Source of the DNA: VBCG01 sp044226535
GTDB lineage: Bacteria > Pseudomonadota > Gammaproteobacteria > Burkholderiales > Casimicrobiaceae
Length of the DNA stretch: 64,000 bases
Direction: 5' to 3'
Assembly: GCA_044226535.1 (NCBI GenBank)
Contig: JBGAGT010000002.1
Coordinates: 269,630 to 333,629 of the forward strand
Position numbers and translations under genes: made by a program. A model generated the notes under the pieces. The model saw nothing but the letters and a program-made list of their open reading frames with translations, was not told the DNA's origin and made no database searches. Shown in pieces: positions 53,467 to 61,096 of the stretch (position 1 is its first letter; each line of letters opens with the position of its first letter).

Positions 53467-56271
53467 CTAGGGAGCGGCACCCGCCAGCGGCAGCGTCACC
53501 CTGAAGCAGGCACCGCTCGCGGTCCCCGTCACCAGCGTCAGGCTGCCGCCGTGCCGGCGCATGATCTGGCGGCTGATGGCGAGCCCCAGGCCCGCGCCGG
53601 CAGCCATCGTCTGGGTGTGCGCCCAACCCCGCAGGAACTTGGAGAAGATGAGCTCGCGCTCCTCGGGGAGGATGCCGGGCCCGTTGTCCTCGACCAGCAC
53701 CTCGTAGTCGCCCGCGGTGATACGGCTGGTGACGTGCACGCGGGGCTCGGCGCTGGTGTTGTACTTGATCGCGTTGGAGATCAGGTTGATGAACACCTGG
53801 CTCAGCCGGTCGGCGTCGGCATGCGCCGTCGCCCCGCGCGCCTCGATGTGGCTCGCGAGATGCACGCCCGACTGCGCGGCGAGGCCCTCGCAGGTGCGCA
53901 GGGCGCTCTCGAGCGCCTCGCCGGGGTCGGTCGACGTGAGCTCCAGGGGCGCCTCGCCGTGCTCGATCATGCTCAAGTCGAGGATGCTGTCGAGCAGCCG
54001 CGTGAGGCGGATGCTCTCCTCGTGGATGATGCGCAGGTAGTGCGCGGCCTGCTGCTCGTCGAGGTCGCGCGCGTCGAGCAGGATCTCGCTGAAGGAGCGG
54101 ATCGAGGACATCGGCGTGCGCACCTCGTGGCTCACCTGGCTCAGGAAGTCGTCCTTCTCGCGGTCGAGGCGCGTGAGCCGCTCGTTGGCGTCGCTCAGCT
54201 GGCGCGCGGTGGCCTCGAGCTCACGCGACTTCTGCTCGATCTGCCGGCTGTACTCGCGCACGCGCTGCGTCTCGTCGGCGATCTTCATCAGCGCGTCGAG
54301 GCTGATCGTCTCGCCGGTGACCACCTGCGAGATCATGGCGTGGGCCGAGGCCGCGCCGATGCTCCCGGCGAGCTTGCGCTCGAGCCGCGTGATGAACGCG
54401 TCGTCGGCGAGCAGCGGCGGCCCCTCGGCGCCTGCCGCGCCGGCCGGATCCCCCTCGCTGCCTCCGCCGGCCCCGCCGCCTGCACCATCCTCGCCACCCA
54501 CGCCGCCCCTGCCATCCGCGCTGCTTCCGCCGCGCGCCTCGCGGAACAGCTGCCGCGCCTCGTCCTCGCCGAGGATGCGCAACGCCAGCGCGCTCAGGTC
54601 GCGGGTGGTCGCCGAGCGCCGCACCAGGCCGCTCGCCGCGCCGGCGGGATTGCGGAACACGTCGACGAACAGCGTCGCCTGCAGCCGCTCGAGCGGGCGT
54701 GCCTCGCGCGCGAGCGACAGCACGACGAACAGCAGGGTGTTCACCGACAGGCTCCAGAACAGCGAGTGCAGCAGCGGGTCGAGGCGGTCGAGCCCGAACA
54801 GCGCGTGCGGGCGCAGCAGCGGCGACCCCAGCAATCCTTCGGCGATCACCTTCGAGGAGACGATGAAGTCGCCGCTGAAGCTCGGCAGGAACAGCGTGTA
54901 GGCCCACAGCACCGCGCCGGCGAAGAGCCCGGTGAACGCGGCGCCGGCGTTCGCCCGCCGCCAGAACAGCCCGCCGACGAGGCTCGGCATCACCTGCGCG
55001 GCGCCGGCGAACGAGATGAGGCCGATCGACGCGAGGCCTTCGGAGTCGCCCTTGACGCGGAAGTACAGGAAGCCGAGGAAGAGCATCAGGCAGATCGAGA
55101 GGCGGCGGCTGCCGAGGAGGAAGCCGCGGATCTCGCCGCCGGCGCCCACCGGCGCCCACCCGAGGCGCAGCGCCACGGGCATGATGAGGTGGTTCGACAC
55201 CATGGTCGACAGCGCGATGCAGGCGACGATCACCATCGACGTCGCCGACGAGAAGCCGCCCAGGAAGGCGAGCAGGGCGAGGGCCTCGCGGCGCGCCCAC
55301 ATCGGCAGCGTGAGCACGAACATGTCGGGGTTCGAGCCCTCCGGCAGCACGTCGAGGCCGGCGATGGCGATGGGCAGCACGAACAGCGAGATCAGCAGCA
55401 GGTACAGCGGGAACAGCCACGAGGCGGTGCGCAGGTGGCCCTCTTCGTTGTTCTCGACGACCGTCACCTGGAACTCGCGCGGCAGGCAGACGATCGCCGC
55501 CGCCGAGAGCAGGGTGACCACCACCCAGCGCGGGCCGAACACCTCGGTCGAATGAAGGAGCTCGGGCGAGGCGCGCGCGAACACGTCGCTCGGCCCGTCC
55601 GATATCCCGTAGACCACCAGGATCCCCACCGCAACCAGCGCGACCAGCTTGATCACCGCCTCCAGCGCGATCGCCGCGACCACGCCGTGGTGGCGCTCCT
55701 TGGCGTCGATGTTGCGCGTGCCGAACAGGATGGTGAAGATCGCCATGCCGGCGGCGATCCAGAAGCCCAGGTTGAAGTCGGGCTGCCCCGGCGGGCGGCC
55801 CGAGAGCGCGTCGGGGCCCGCGTTGCCGATCACCTGGAAGCTCACCGTCACGGCGCGCAGCTGCAGCGCGATGTAGGGCGTGGCGGCGACCACGGCGATC
55901 ACCGTGACCAGCGCGGCGAGGCTGGGGCTCTTGCCGTAGCGCGACGAGAGCATGTCGGCGATCGAGGTGATGCCGTGCACGTGGCCGATGCGCACGATCT
56001 TGCGCAGGAACACCCACCAGCCGATGAACACCAGCGTGGGCCCGATGTAGATCGTCGCGAACTCGAGGCCGTTGCGCGCCGCCGAGCCCACGGCGCCGTA
56101 GAAGGTCCACGAGGTGCAGTAGACCGAGATCGACAGCGTGTACACCAGCGGCGACTTGAGCCACCCGGAGCGGCCGCTGCGCGCACGCCGGTCGCCGACG
56201 AAGGCCACCGCGAACAGCAGCGCCACGTACAGCAGCGCGATGGTCAGGACCAGGTTGGCCGACAAGGTCAT
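53467..56271 (-). CDS. Transporter-like sensor histidine kinase (SSS-HK, CbrA/CrbS type)
   Basis: A 934-residue membrane kinase. Residues 1-520 form a sodium:solute-symporter-like module with about 13 helices. A Gly-rich linker (about 581-617, almost pure Gly/Ala/Asp/Glu/Ser) leads to a coiled coil, the HisKA domain with H715 in SQVSHEVRTPMSSIRSFSEI, and the ATPase domain with N833 (NLISNAIKYN), D862NGPG and GAGLGLAIS. No receiver domain is attached. Related proteins couple detection or uptake of organic acids or amino acids to gene control. The small membrane protein and response regulator genes lie directly upstream in the same direction. Confidence 0.92.
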   Translation of the reverse strand: MTLSANLVLTIALLYVALLFAVAFVGDRRARSGRSGWLKSPLVYTLSISVYCTSWTFYGAVGSAARNGLEFATIYIGPTLVFIGWWVFLRKIVRIGHVHGITSIADMLSSRYGKSPSLAALVTVIAVVAATPYIALQLRAVTVSFQVIGNAGPDALSGRPPGQPDFNLGFWIAAGMAIFTILFGTRNIDAKERHHGVVAAIALEAVIKLVALVAVGILVVYGISDGPSDVFARASPELLHSTEVFGPRWVVVTLLSAAAIVCLPREFQVTVVENNEEGHLRTASWLFPLYLLLISLFVLPIAIAGLDVLPEGSNPDMFVLTLPMWARREALALLAFLGGFSSATSMVIVACIALSTMVSNHLIMPVALRLGWAPVGAGGEIRGFLLGSRRLSICLMLFLGFLYFRVKGDSEGLASIGLISFAGAAQVMPSLVGGLFWRRANAGAAFTGLFAGAVLWAYTLFLPSFSGDFIVSSKVIAEGLLGSPLLRPHALFGLDRLDPLLHSLFWSLSVNTLLFVVLSLAREARPLERLQATLFVDVFRNPAGAASGLVRRSATTRDLSALALRILGEDEARQLFREARGGSSADGRGGVGGEDGAGGGAGGGSEGDPAGAAGAEGPPLLADDAFITRLERKLAGSIGAASAHAMISQVVTGETISLDALMKIADETQRVREYSRQIEQKSRELEATARQLSDANERLTRLDREKDDFLSQVSHEVRTPMSSIRSFSEILLDARDLDEQQAAHYLRIIHEESIRLTRLLDSILDLSMIEHGEAPLELTSTDPGEALESALRTCEGLAAQSGVHLASHIEARGATAHADADRLSQVFINLISNAIKYNTSAEPRVHVTSRITAGDYEVLVEDNGPGILPEERELIFSKFLRGWAHTQTMAAGAGLGLAISRQIMRRHGGSLTLVTGTASGACFRVTLPLAGAAP

Positions 56272-56281
56272 TCGGCGTCGC

Positions 56282-56536
56282 TCAGCCGGCGTCGTCCTGC
56301 GGCTCGCCGGCCTCGGGACCCGCCTCGCGTTCGCTGCGCGCGAGGCGGTGCGCCAGCAGCGCTGCGCAGGCGACGAGCGCGATCCACACCCCGAACAGGT
56401 AGGCCACGATCAGTGGCACGCCGCCCACGGGATACCCCGACGCGAACAGCGCGATGGTCGGCGGCATCAGCAGGAACAGCCCGACCAGCGGCAGCACGAT
56501 GGCCGCATCGCGAAGCCGCGGCGACAGGCGCGACAT
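56282..56536 (-). CDS. Two-helix membrane miniprotein beside the SSS-kinase
   Basis: An 84-residue protein with two transmembrane helices (IVLPLVGLFLLMPPTIALF and LIVAYLFGVWIALVACAAL) and a charged tail. It resembles the small DUF-type partners encoded next to sodium:solute symporters. It lies 2 bp after the response-regulator stop and 10 bp before the kinase start, so it may be a subunit or stabiliser of the kinase's transporter module. Confidence 0.75.
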   Translation of the reverse strand: MSRLSPRLRDAAIVLPLVGLFLLMPPTIALFASGYPVGGVPLIVAYLFGVWIALVACAALLAHRLARSEREAGPEAGEPQDDAG

Positions 56537-56538
56537 GC

Positions 56539-56931
56539 TCAGCGTCCCGGCGCCGGCGAGCGATCGCCCCCCGCCAGCCGGCGGACCAGCTCGACCAGCG
56601 CGCGGTTGGAGAACGGCTTGGTCATGAAGCCGTCGACGCCCAGACCCTCGGCCATCCGGCGGTCGTGCGCCTGGCCCTTGGCGGTCAGCACGACGACGGG
56701 AATCGCGCGCAGCGTCGCGCTGGCCTTCACTTCCTTCAGCACCTCGAAGCCGTTGCGCCGCGGCAGCATCAGGTCGAGGATCATCACGTCGGGCGGGTCG
56801 CTGCGCAGCCGCTCGAGCGCGGACTCGCCGTCGAATACCGCCGAGACCTCGAATCCCTCGCGCTCGAGCACGAAGCTCAGCGACTCGACGATGTTCGGCT
56901 CGTCTTCGGCGATCAGTATGCGCGTGGCCAT
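56539..56931 (-). CDS. Single-domain response regulator (CheY-like)
   Basis: A 130-residue receiver domain without output domain. Key residues are E9/D10-E11 in LIAEDEPN, the phospho-acceptor D53 in VMILDLMLP, T83 in VVLTAKG and K105 in FMTKPFS. The ATG at 56931 is chosen; an upstream ATG at 56955 adds a poor extension. It lies between an SSS-kinase and an XRE regulator with a DHp-like domain, so it could be a phospho-shuttle between them. Confidence 0.9.
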   Translation of the reverse strand: MATRILIAEDEPNIVESLSFVLEREGFEVSAVFDGESALERLRSDPPDVMILDLMLPRRNGFEVLKEVKASATLRAIPVVVLTAKGQAHDRRMAEGLGVDGFMTKPFSNRALVELVRRLAGGDRSPAPGR

Positions 56932-56994
56932 GCCTGCCTTTCCCCCTGGCCCCACCGGCCCATGGGCCGAGTGTAGCGCCTCGCCGCAGCGCGC

Positions 56995-58461
56995 TCAGGC
57001 CTCGATGATCGGCGGCTCCTCGCGATACGCGCAGTCGCGGCGCACGCACAGGCGGCAGTTCGGCCCCACCGGCACGGCGGGCGCCGACGACGAGAGGTCG
57101 AGCGCGTCACCGTACACCGTGCGGTCGGCGTGCAGCGCCTCGCAGGCGAGCATCACCGACACCAGCCTGCGCGGCAGCGTGAACGCCGGCCGCGGCTTCT
57201 CGATGGCGTGCGCCACGAAGAGGTAGCGGTCGCCGGCGGGAAACGCCGCCACCTGGCGCACGATCGCGCCGGGGCTCTGGAACGCCTGGTAGATCGCCCA
57301 CAGCGGGCAGGCGCTGCCGTGTCGCGGCAGGAGGAGGTTGGGCAGGGGGAAACGCCGGGTCACGAAGCCCGCGGGATCGGTGCGCATCAGCGCGAAGGGG
57401 ATGCCCTCTGCGCCGGGCCTGCGCAGCGTCACCAGGCGATGGCAGGCCTGCTCGTAGCTCACGCCGAAGCGCTGCGCGAGGTGCTCGACGTCGTAGCGCG
57501 CCTGCTCGGCCGCCGCGAGGAATGCCTCGTAGGGCATCAGCACCGCGGCCGCCATGTACGACGCGAGGGCACGCCGTGCGAGCGTGCGCGCGGCGTCGCT
57601 CGTCAGGCGCGCCGCGGCGTCGACCTCGGCGGCGAGCGGGAGCCCGTCGCGGAACGATTCCGCGGCCGCGCGCGTGCGCCGGAAGCGCCGCGTGGATGTG
57701 GGTGCCGGCGATTGCGGGTCGTCGTCCGTTGCCGTGCCGCGATCGTCGGCCTCCAGCGGCAGCGTGGCGCGCAGCGCCGCCGCCGCATCCTCGAGGGCGG
57801 CGAAGTGGTTGTCGTGGTCGAACAGGAAATCGTCGACCTCCTCGGCGGGCGTGATGGAGCGCGTCGTGGTCAGGGCGGGGTCGAAGAACCCGGCGAGCGA
57901 TTGCGCGAGGTCGGACAGGCGCGTGCTCTCGGCGCGGATGATCTCCACGAAGCGCTGGCGCTGCGCCGGCGCGAGGTCGTCGACCGACTCGAGGATCTCC
58001 GACGACGAGCGGATCGCGGCGACGCCGCTTCGCACGTCGTGCACAAGCTCGCCGAGGAAGGGGTCGTGGCTCATGCGGTCCGAGAGGGCCGCCACCGCGC
58101 GGTCGCGGTCCACCAGCGCGCGCTGCAGCACGATCAGCGCGCGCGCCCAGCCGGGGTGGTGCCCGGCGAGGTCGTCGATGCCCGAGGGGTCGAGCTTGAG
58201 CGCCGCCAGCCGCGACTCGGCGGCGAGCGCGTGCAGGTCGTCGAGCAGGCGCCGGCCGGCGGCGCCGTCGAGCTCGTCGAGGGACATGCCGAGTTCGACC
58301 GCGACGCGCTTCAGCAGTCCGCCGCCGATGCGGCGCTTGTTGAGCTCGATGAGGTTGAGATAGGACGCCGAGATGCCGAGCGTCGCCGCGAGGCCGGCCT
58401 GGGTCAGGCCCGCGCTGCGCCGCCGCTCGCGGATCCGCGCGCCGATCAGGGAATGCGGCAT
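56995..58461 (-). CDS. XRE-family ScfR-like regulator with an embedded DHp (HisKA)-like domain
   Basis: A 488-residue regulator. An XRE HTH spans residues 6-61 (GLTQAGLAATLGISASYLNL). Residues 126-190 closely resemble a kinase phospho-acceptor domain, with H141 in GELVHDVRSGVAAIRSSSEI, but no ATPase domain follows. Residues 295-345 match the M78/IrrE-like part of fatty-acid regulators (YMAAAVLMPYEAFLAAAEQA, HLAQRFGVSYEQACHRL) without HExxH. The C-terminus (CPLWAIYQAFQSPG; N-C-R-L-C-V-R-R-D-C) matches DUF2083. The DHp-like part is about 40% identical to that of the adjacent SSS-kinase. It is divergent from the ABC operon at 58687. Confidence 0.87.
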   Translation of the reverse strand: MPHSLIGARIRERRRSAGLTQAGLAATLGISASYLNLIELNKRRIGGGLLKRVAVELGMSLDELDGAAGRRLLDDLHALAAESRLAALKLDPSGIDDLAGHHPGWARALIVLQRALVDRDRAVAALSDRMSHDPFLGELVHDVRSGVAAIRSSSEILESVDDLAPAQRQRFVEIIRAESTRLSDLAQSLAGFFDPALTTTRSITPAEEVDDFLFDHDNHFAALEDAAAALRATLPLEADDRGTATDDDPQSPAPTSTRRFRRTRAAAESFRDGLPLAAEVDAAARLTSDAARTLARRALASYMAAAVLMPYEAFLAAAEQARYDVEHLAQRFGVSYEQACHRLVTLRRPGAEGIPFALMRTDPAGFVTRRFPLPNLLLPRHGSACPLWAIYQAFQSPGAIVRQVAAFPAGDRYLFVAHAIEKPRPAFTLPRRLVSVMLACEALHADRTVYGDALDLSSSAPAVPVGPNCRLCVRRDCAYREEPPIIEA

Positions 58462-58496
58462 GTCCGCGCCGGGGTCGGCGCATGTTGCGCCGCAAG

Positions 58497-58581
58497 GTCA
58501 ATTATCGACACGTTTTCACCAGGTCATCGTAAAGATTGACAAAAATCCTCAATGAAGTCAATTGCATATTGATGCATTGAC
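58497..58581. promoter_or_regulatory. AT-rich regulatory region with four GTCAAT/ATTGAC half-sites
   Basis: Half-sites lie at 58497-58502, 58535-58540, 58557-58562 and 58576-58581 in alternating orientation. The last two extend to GTCAATTGCAT (58557-58567) and ATGCATTGAC (58572-58581), a palindrome broken by one base. TTGACA at 58536-58541 could be a -35. The region lies between the ScfR-like regulator and the ABC operon and is the most AT-rich intergenic stretch here. Confidence 0.55.
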
Positions 58582-58686
58582 GAATTCCCTTCATCCTGCG
58601 CGAGTTTCCAGGCGTCGACAAGGCCCGCCGTGAACGGTCCGGGCGCCGCGCAAACGATCGAAACGATCAACTCTCCAGGAGGAGAC

Positions 58687-60117
58687 ATGACTGCATTCAG
58701 CGGCAAGGACCGCAAGGCCGGCTCGGCGCTTGCACAAGCAATGGACACGTCGCCGTCACCGGCCGAGGTCGCATCGGGCACCTCGCGCCGCACGGTGTTG
58801 CGGGCGGGGGTGGGGGCGGGGCTGGGCGTGGCGGGCACGGTGTTCATCCCGGGCCTCGGCAGCATCGGCATGGCGCAGGCGGCCGACAAGCCCGCGATCG
58901 GCACCTGGCCGGCCGGCTCGGAAGGCAGCACCGTGTACATCGGCGCCGCCGTGCCGCTCACGGGCACCTACGCCGTGCAGGGCGAGGACGAGCGCAAGGG
59001 CCTCGAGCTCGCGGTCGAGCACATCAACACCAACCATCCGCTGATGCGCACGCTTTCGCCGAAGGTCAACAACGGCGTGCTCGGCAAGAAGGTCGAGCTG
59101 CTGGTCGCCGACTCGGCGGCAAAGCCCAACCAGGCCGTGCAGGCCGAGCAGACCTTCATCAACCAGAAGAAGCCCGTGCTGATGTTCGGCTCGACCTCGT
59201 CGGCCGTGGCGGTCGCGCTCAACAAGTTCGCGCAGCGCGAGAAGATCCTCTACATGGCCGGCATCTCCGGGTCCAACGACACCACCGGCAAGGACTGCGT
59301 GCGCTACGGCTTCCGCCAGGGCTTCTTCGGCGAGATGGCGGCCAATGCGATCGGCCCGGTGCTGGTCGCCAACTTCGGCAAGAACCGCAAGGCGGCGTTC
59401 ATGACGCCGGACTACACCTACGGCCATACCACGACCAAGTCGGTGGCCGACTACCTGACGCAGAAGGCCGGCTGGACGGTGGTGACCAACCAGGTGTCGC
59501 CGCTCGGCACGCAGGATTTCAGCCAGTACCTGACCAACATCGCCAACTCGGGCGCCGAGTTCCTGGTGAACGTGAACTGGGGCCGCGACGCCGTGCTGTC
59601 GACGCAGCAGGCGAAGCAGTTCGGCATCATCCCCAAGATGACGCTGGTGCTGCCCTACCAGATCCCCTTCATCGCCAAGGAAGTCGGCCCCGACATCACG
59701 GCCGGCGTGTTCGCCGCCACCGATTTCTGGTGGACGCTCGAGGACAAGTACCCGCTCGCCAAGCAGTTCGTCGAGGCCTTCCAGAAGAAGTTCGGCTACC
59801 GGCCCGAGTGGGGCGCCGAGAATGCCTACGTGAGCCTTGCCAACTGGGCGCGCATGGTGAGCGAGGCCGGGTCCTACTATCCGCCGGACGTCATCAAGCA
59901 GTTCGAGAAGGGCGAGACCATCCCCTCGCTGCTGGGCGACGTCCACTACCGGCCGCAGGACCACCAGAGCGTGCGCCCTGTCATCCTCGTACGCGGCAAG
60001 GCCAAGAAGGACATGAAGAACGACGAGGATTTCTGGGAGGTCATCCAGATCGTGCCCGGCGACAAGGTCATCCAGGCGCCGGACGCCTTCGGCTGCAACC
60101 TGGGCGACTACACCTGA
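58687..60117 (+). CDS. Branched-chain-amino-acid-type ABC substrate-binding protein with Tat signal
   Basis: A 476-residue periplasmic binding protein of the Leu/Ile/Val type (peripla_BP_6). The signal has the twin arginine in SRRTVLRAGVGAGLGVAGTV, within a rather long 35-residue n-region, and cleavage near AQAADK. The core shows the YIGAAVPLTGTYAVQGEDE opening and FGSTSSAVAVAL. AGGAGGAGAC precedes the ATG at 58687. The ligand could be an amino acid, amide or small carboxylate. Confidence 0.9.
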   Translation: MTAFSGKDRKAGSALAQAMDTSPSPAEVASGTSRRTVLRAGVGAGLGVAGTVFIPGLGSIGMAQAADKPAIGTWPAGSEGSTVYIGAAVPLTGTYAVQGEDERKGLELAVEHINTNHPLMRTLSPKVNNGVLGKKVELLVADSAAKPNQAVQAEQTFINQKKPVLMFGSTSSAVAVALNKFAQREKILYMAGISGSNDTTGKDCVRYGFRQGFFGEMAANAIGPVLVANFGKNRKAAFMTPDYTYGHTTTKSVADYLTQKAGWTVVTNQVSPLGTQDFSQYLTNIANSGAEFLVNVNWGRDAVLSTQQAKQFGIIPKMTLVLPYQIPFIAKEVGPDITAGVFAATDFWWTLEDKYPLAKQFVEAFQKKFGYRPEWGAENAYVSLANWARMVSEAGSYYPPDVIKQFEKGETIPSLLGDVHYRPQDHQSVRPVILVRGKAKKDMKNDEDFWEVIQIVPGDKVIQAPDAFGCNLGDYT

Positions 60118-60128
60118 ACGGCGAGCGA

Positions 60129-60191
60129 CCCCCGCGCCTCGCGCGCGGGGGCCTCCTCGCAGCATGCCTGCCGCCGCACGACGCGGCAGGC
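60129..60191 (+). terminator. Two hairpins between binding-protein and permease genes
   Basis: CCCCCGCGC (60129-60137) pairs with GCGCGGGGG (60143-60151). GCCTGCCGC (60166-60174) pairs with GCGGCAGGC (60183-60191). Neither has a U-run. Such structures usually stabilise the binding-protein mRNA and reduce read-through to the transport subunits. Confidence 0.55.
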
Positions 60192-60214
60192 GCTGATGCT
60201 CCGAAAGGGCCGGC

Positions 60215-61090
60215 GTGATCAACTGGGCGAACTTCATCGCGCAATGCTTCAACGGGCTGGTGCTCGGGGCGCTGCTCGCGCTGATCTCCTCCGGCCTCAC
60301 CATCATCTACGGCACGCTGGGCGTGCTGAACCTCGCGCACGGCGCGATGTTCATGCTCGGCGGCTACGCGGGCTGGGTGGCCTACACCTATACGGGCTCG
60401 TTCGTCGTCGCGGTCATCGCCGGCTCGCTGTTCGTCATGCTGGTCGGTTTCGTGATGGAGCGACTGATCATCCGGCAGTTCTACGCACGGCCCCCCGAGG
60501 ACCAGATCCTGGTCACCTTCGGCCTGGGCATCGTCTTCGTCGAGACCGTGCGCTTCTTCTTCGGCAGCCTGTCGCAGACGGTGCCCCCGCCTGCGCCGCT
60601 CCTCGGCATCACCAACCTCGGCTTCATCGTCTACCCGACCTACCGGCTGGCGCTGCTCGGCATCGTGTCGCTGGCGCTGCTGGCGCTGTACTTCGTGCTC
60701 TACCGCACCCGCATCGGCATGATCGTGCGCGCCGGGATCGAGGACTCGGTGATGGTCGACTCGCTCGGCATCAACGTCTACAAGGTCTTCATGCTGGTGT
60801 TCGGCATCGGCTCGATGGCGGCAGGCTTCGCCGGCATCATCAACGCGCCGGTGGTGTCGATCGCCCCCGACGTCGGTGACGCCATCCTCGTGCAGACCTT
60901 CGTCGTCGTCGTCATCGGCGGAGTCGGATCGTTCACGGGCGCGATACTCGGTGGCCTCATCGCCGGCGAGATCATCAGCATCACGTCGATGTTCGACCCC
61001 GCCTATTCCTACGTCATGCTCTTCGTGGCGATGACGCTGGTGCTGGTGTTCCGCCCACGCGGGCTCCTCGGCACCATCGGCCGCGAGTAG
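60215..61090 (+). CDS. Branched-chain-type ABC permease (LivH)
   Basis: A 291-residue inner-membrane permease with eight or so helices. The opening FNGLVLGALLALISSGLTII and YGTLGVLNLAHGAMFMLGGY are the LivH signature. The conserved VVVIGGVGSFTGAILGGLIA lies near the end. The start is GTG 60215. It is followed after 6 bp by the fused LivM-LivG gene. Confidence 0.93.
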   Translation: MINWANFIAQCFNGLVLGALLALISSGLTIIYGTLGVLNLAHGAMFMLGGYAGWVAYTYTGSFVVAVIAGSLFVMLVGFVMERLIIRQFYARPPEDQILVTFGLGIVFVETVRFFFGSLSQTVPPPAPLLGITNLGFIVYPTYRLALLGIVSLALLALYFVLYRTRIGMIVRAGIEDSVMVDSLGINVYKVFMLVFGIGSMAAGFAGIINAPVVSIAPDVGDAILVQTFVVVVIGGVGSFTGAILGGLIAGEIISITSMFDPAYSYVMLFVAMTLVLVFRPRGLLGTIGRE

Positions 61091-61096
61091 ACCCCG

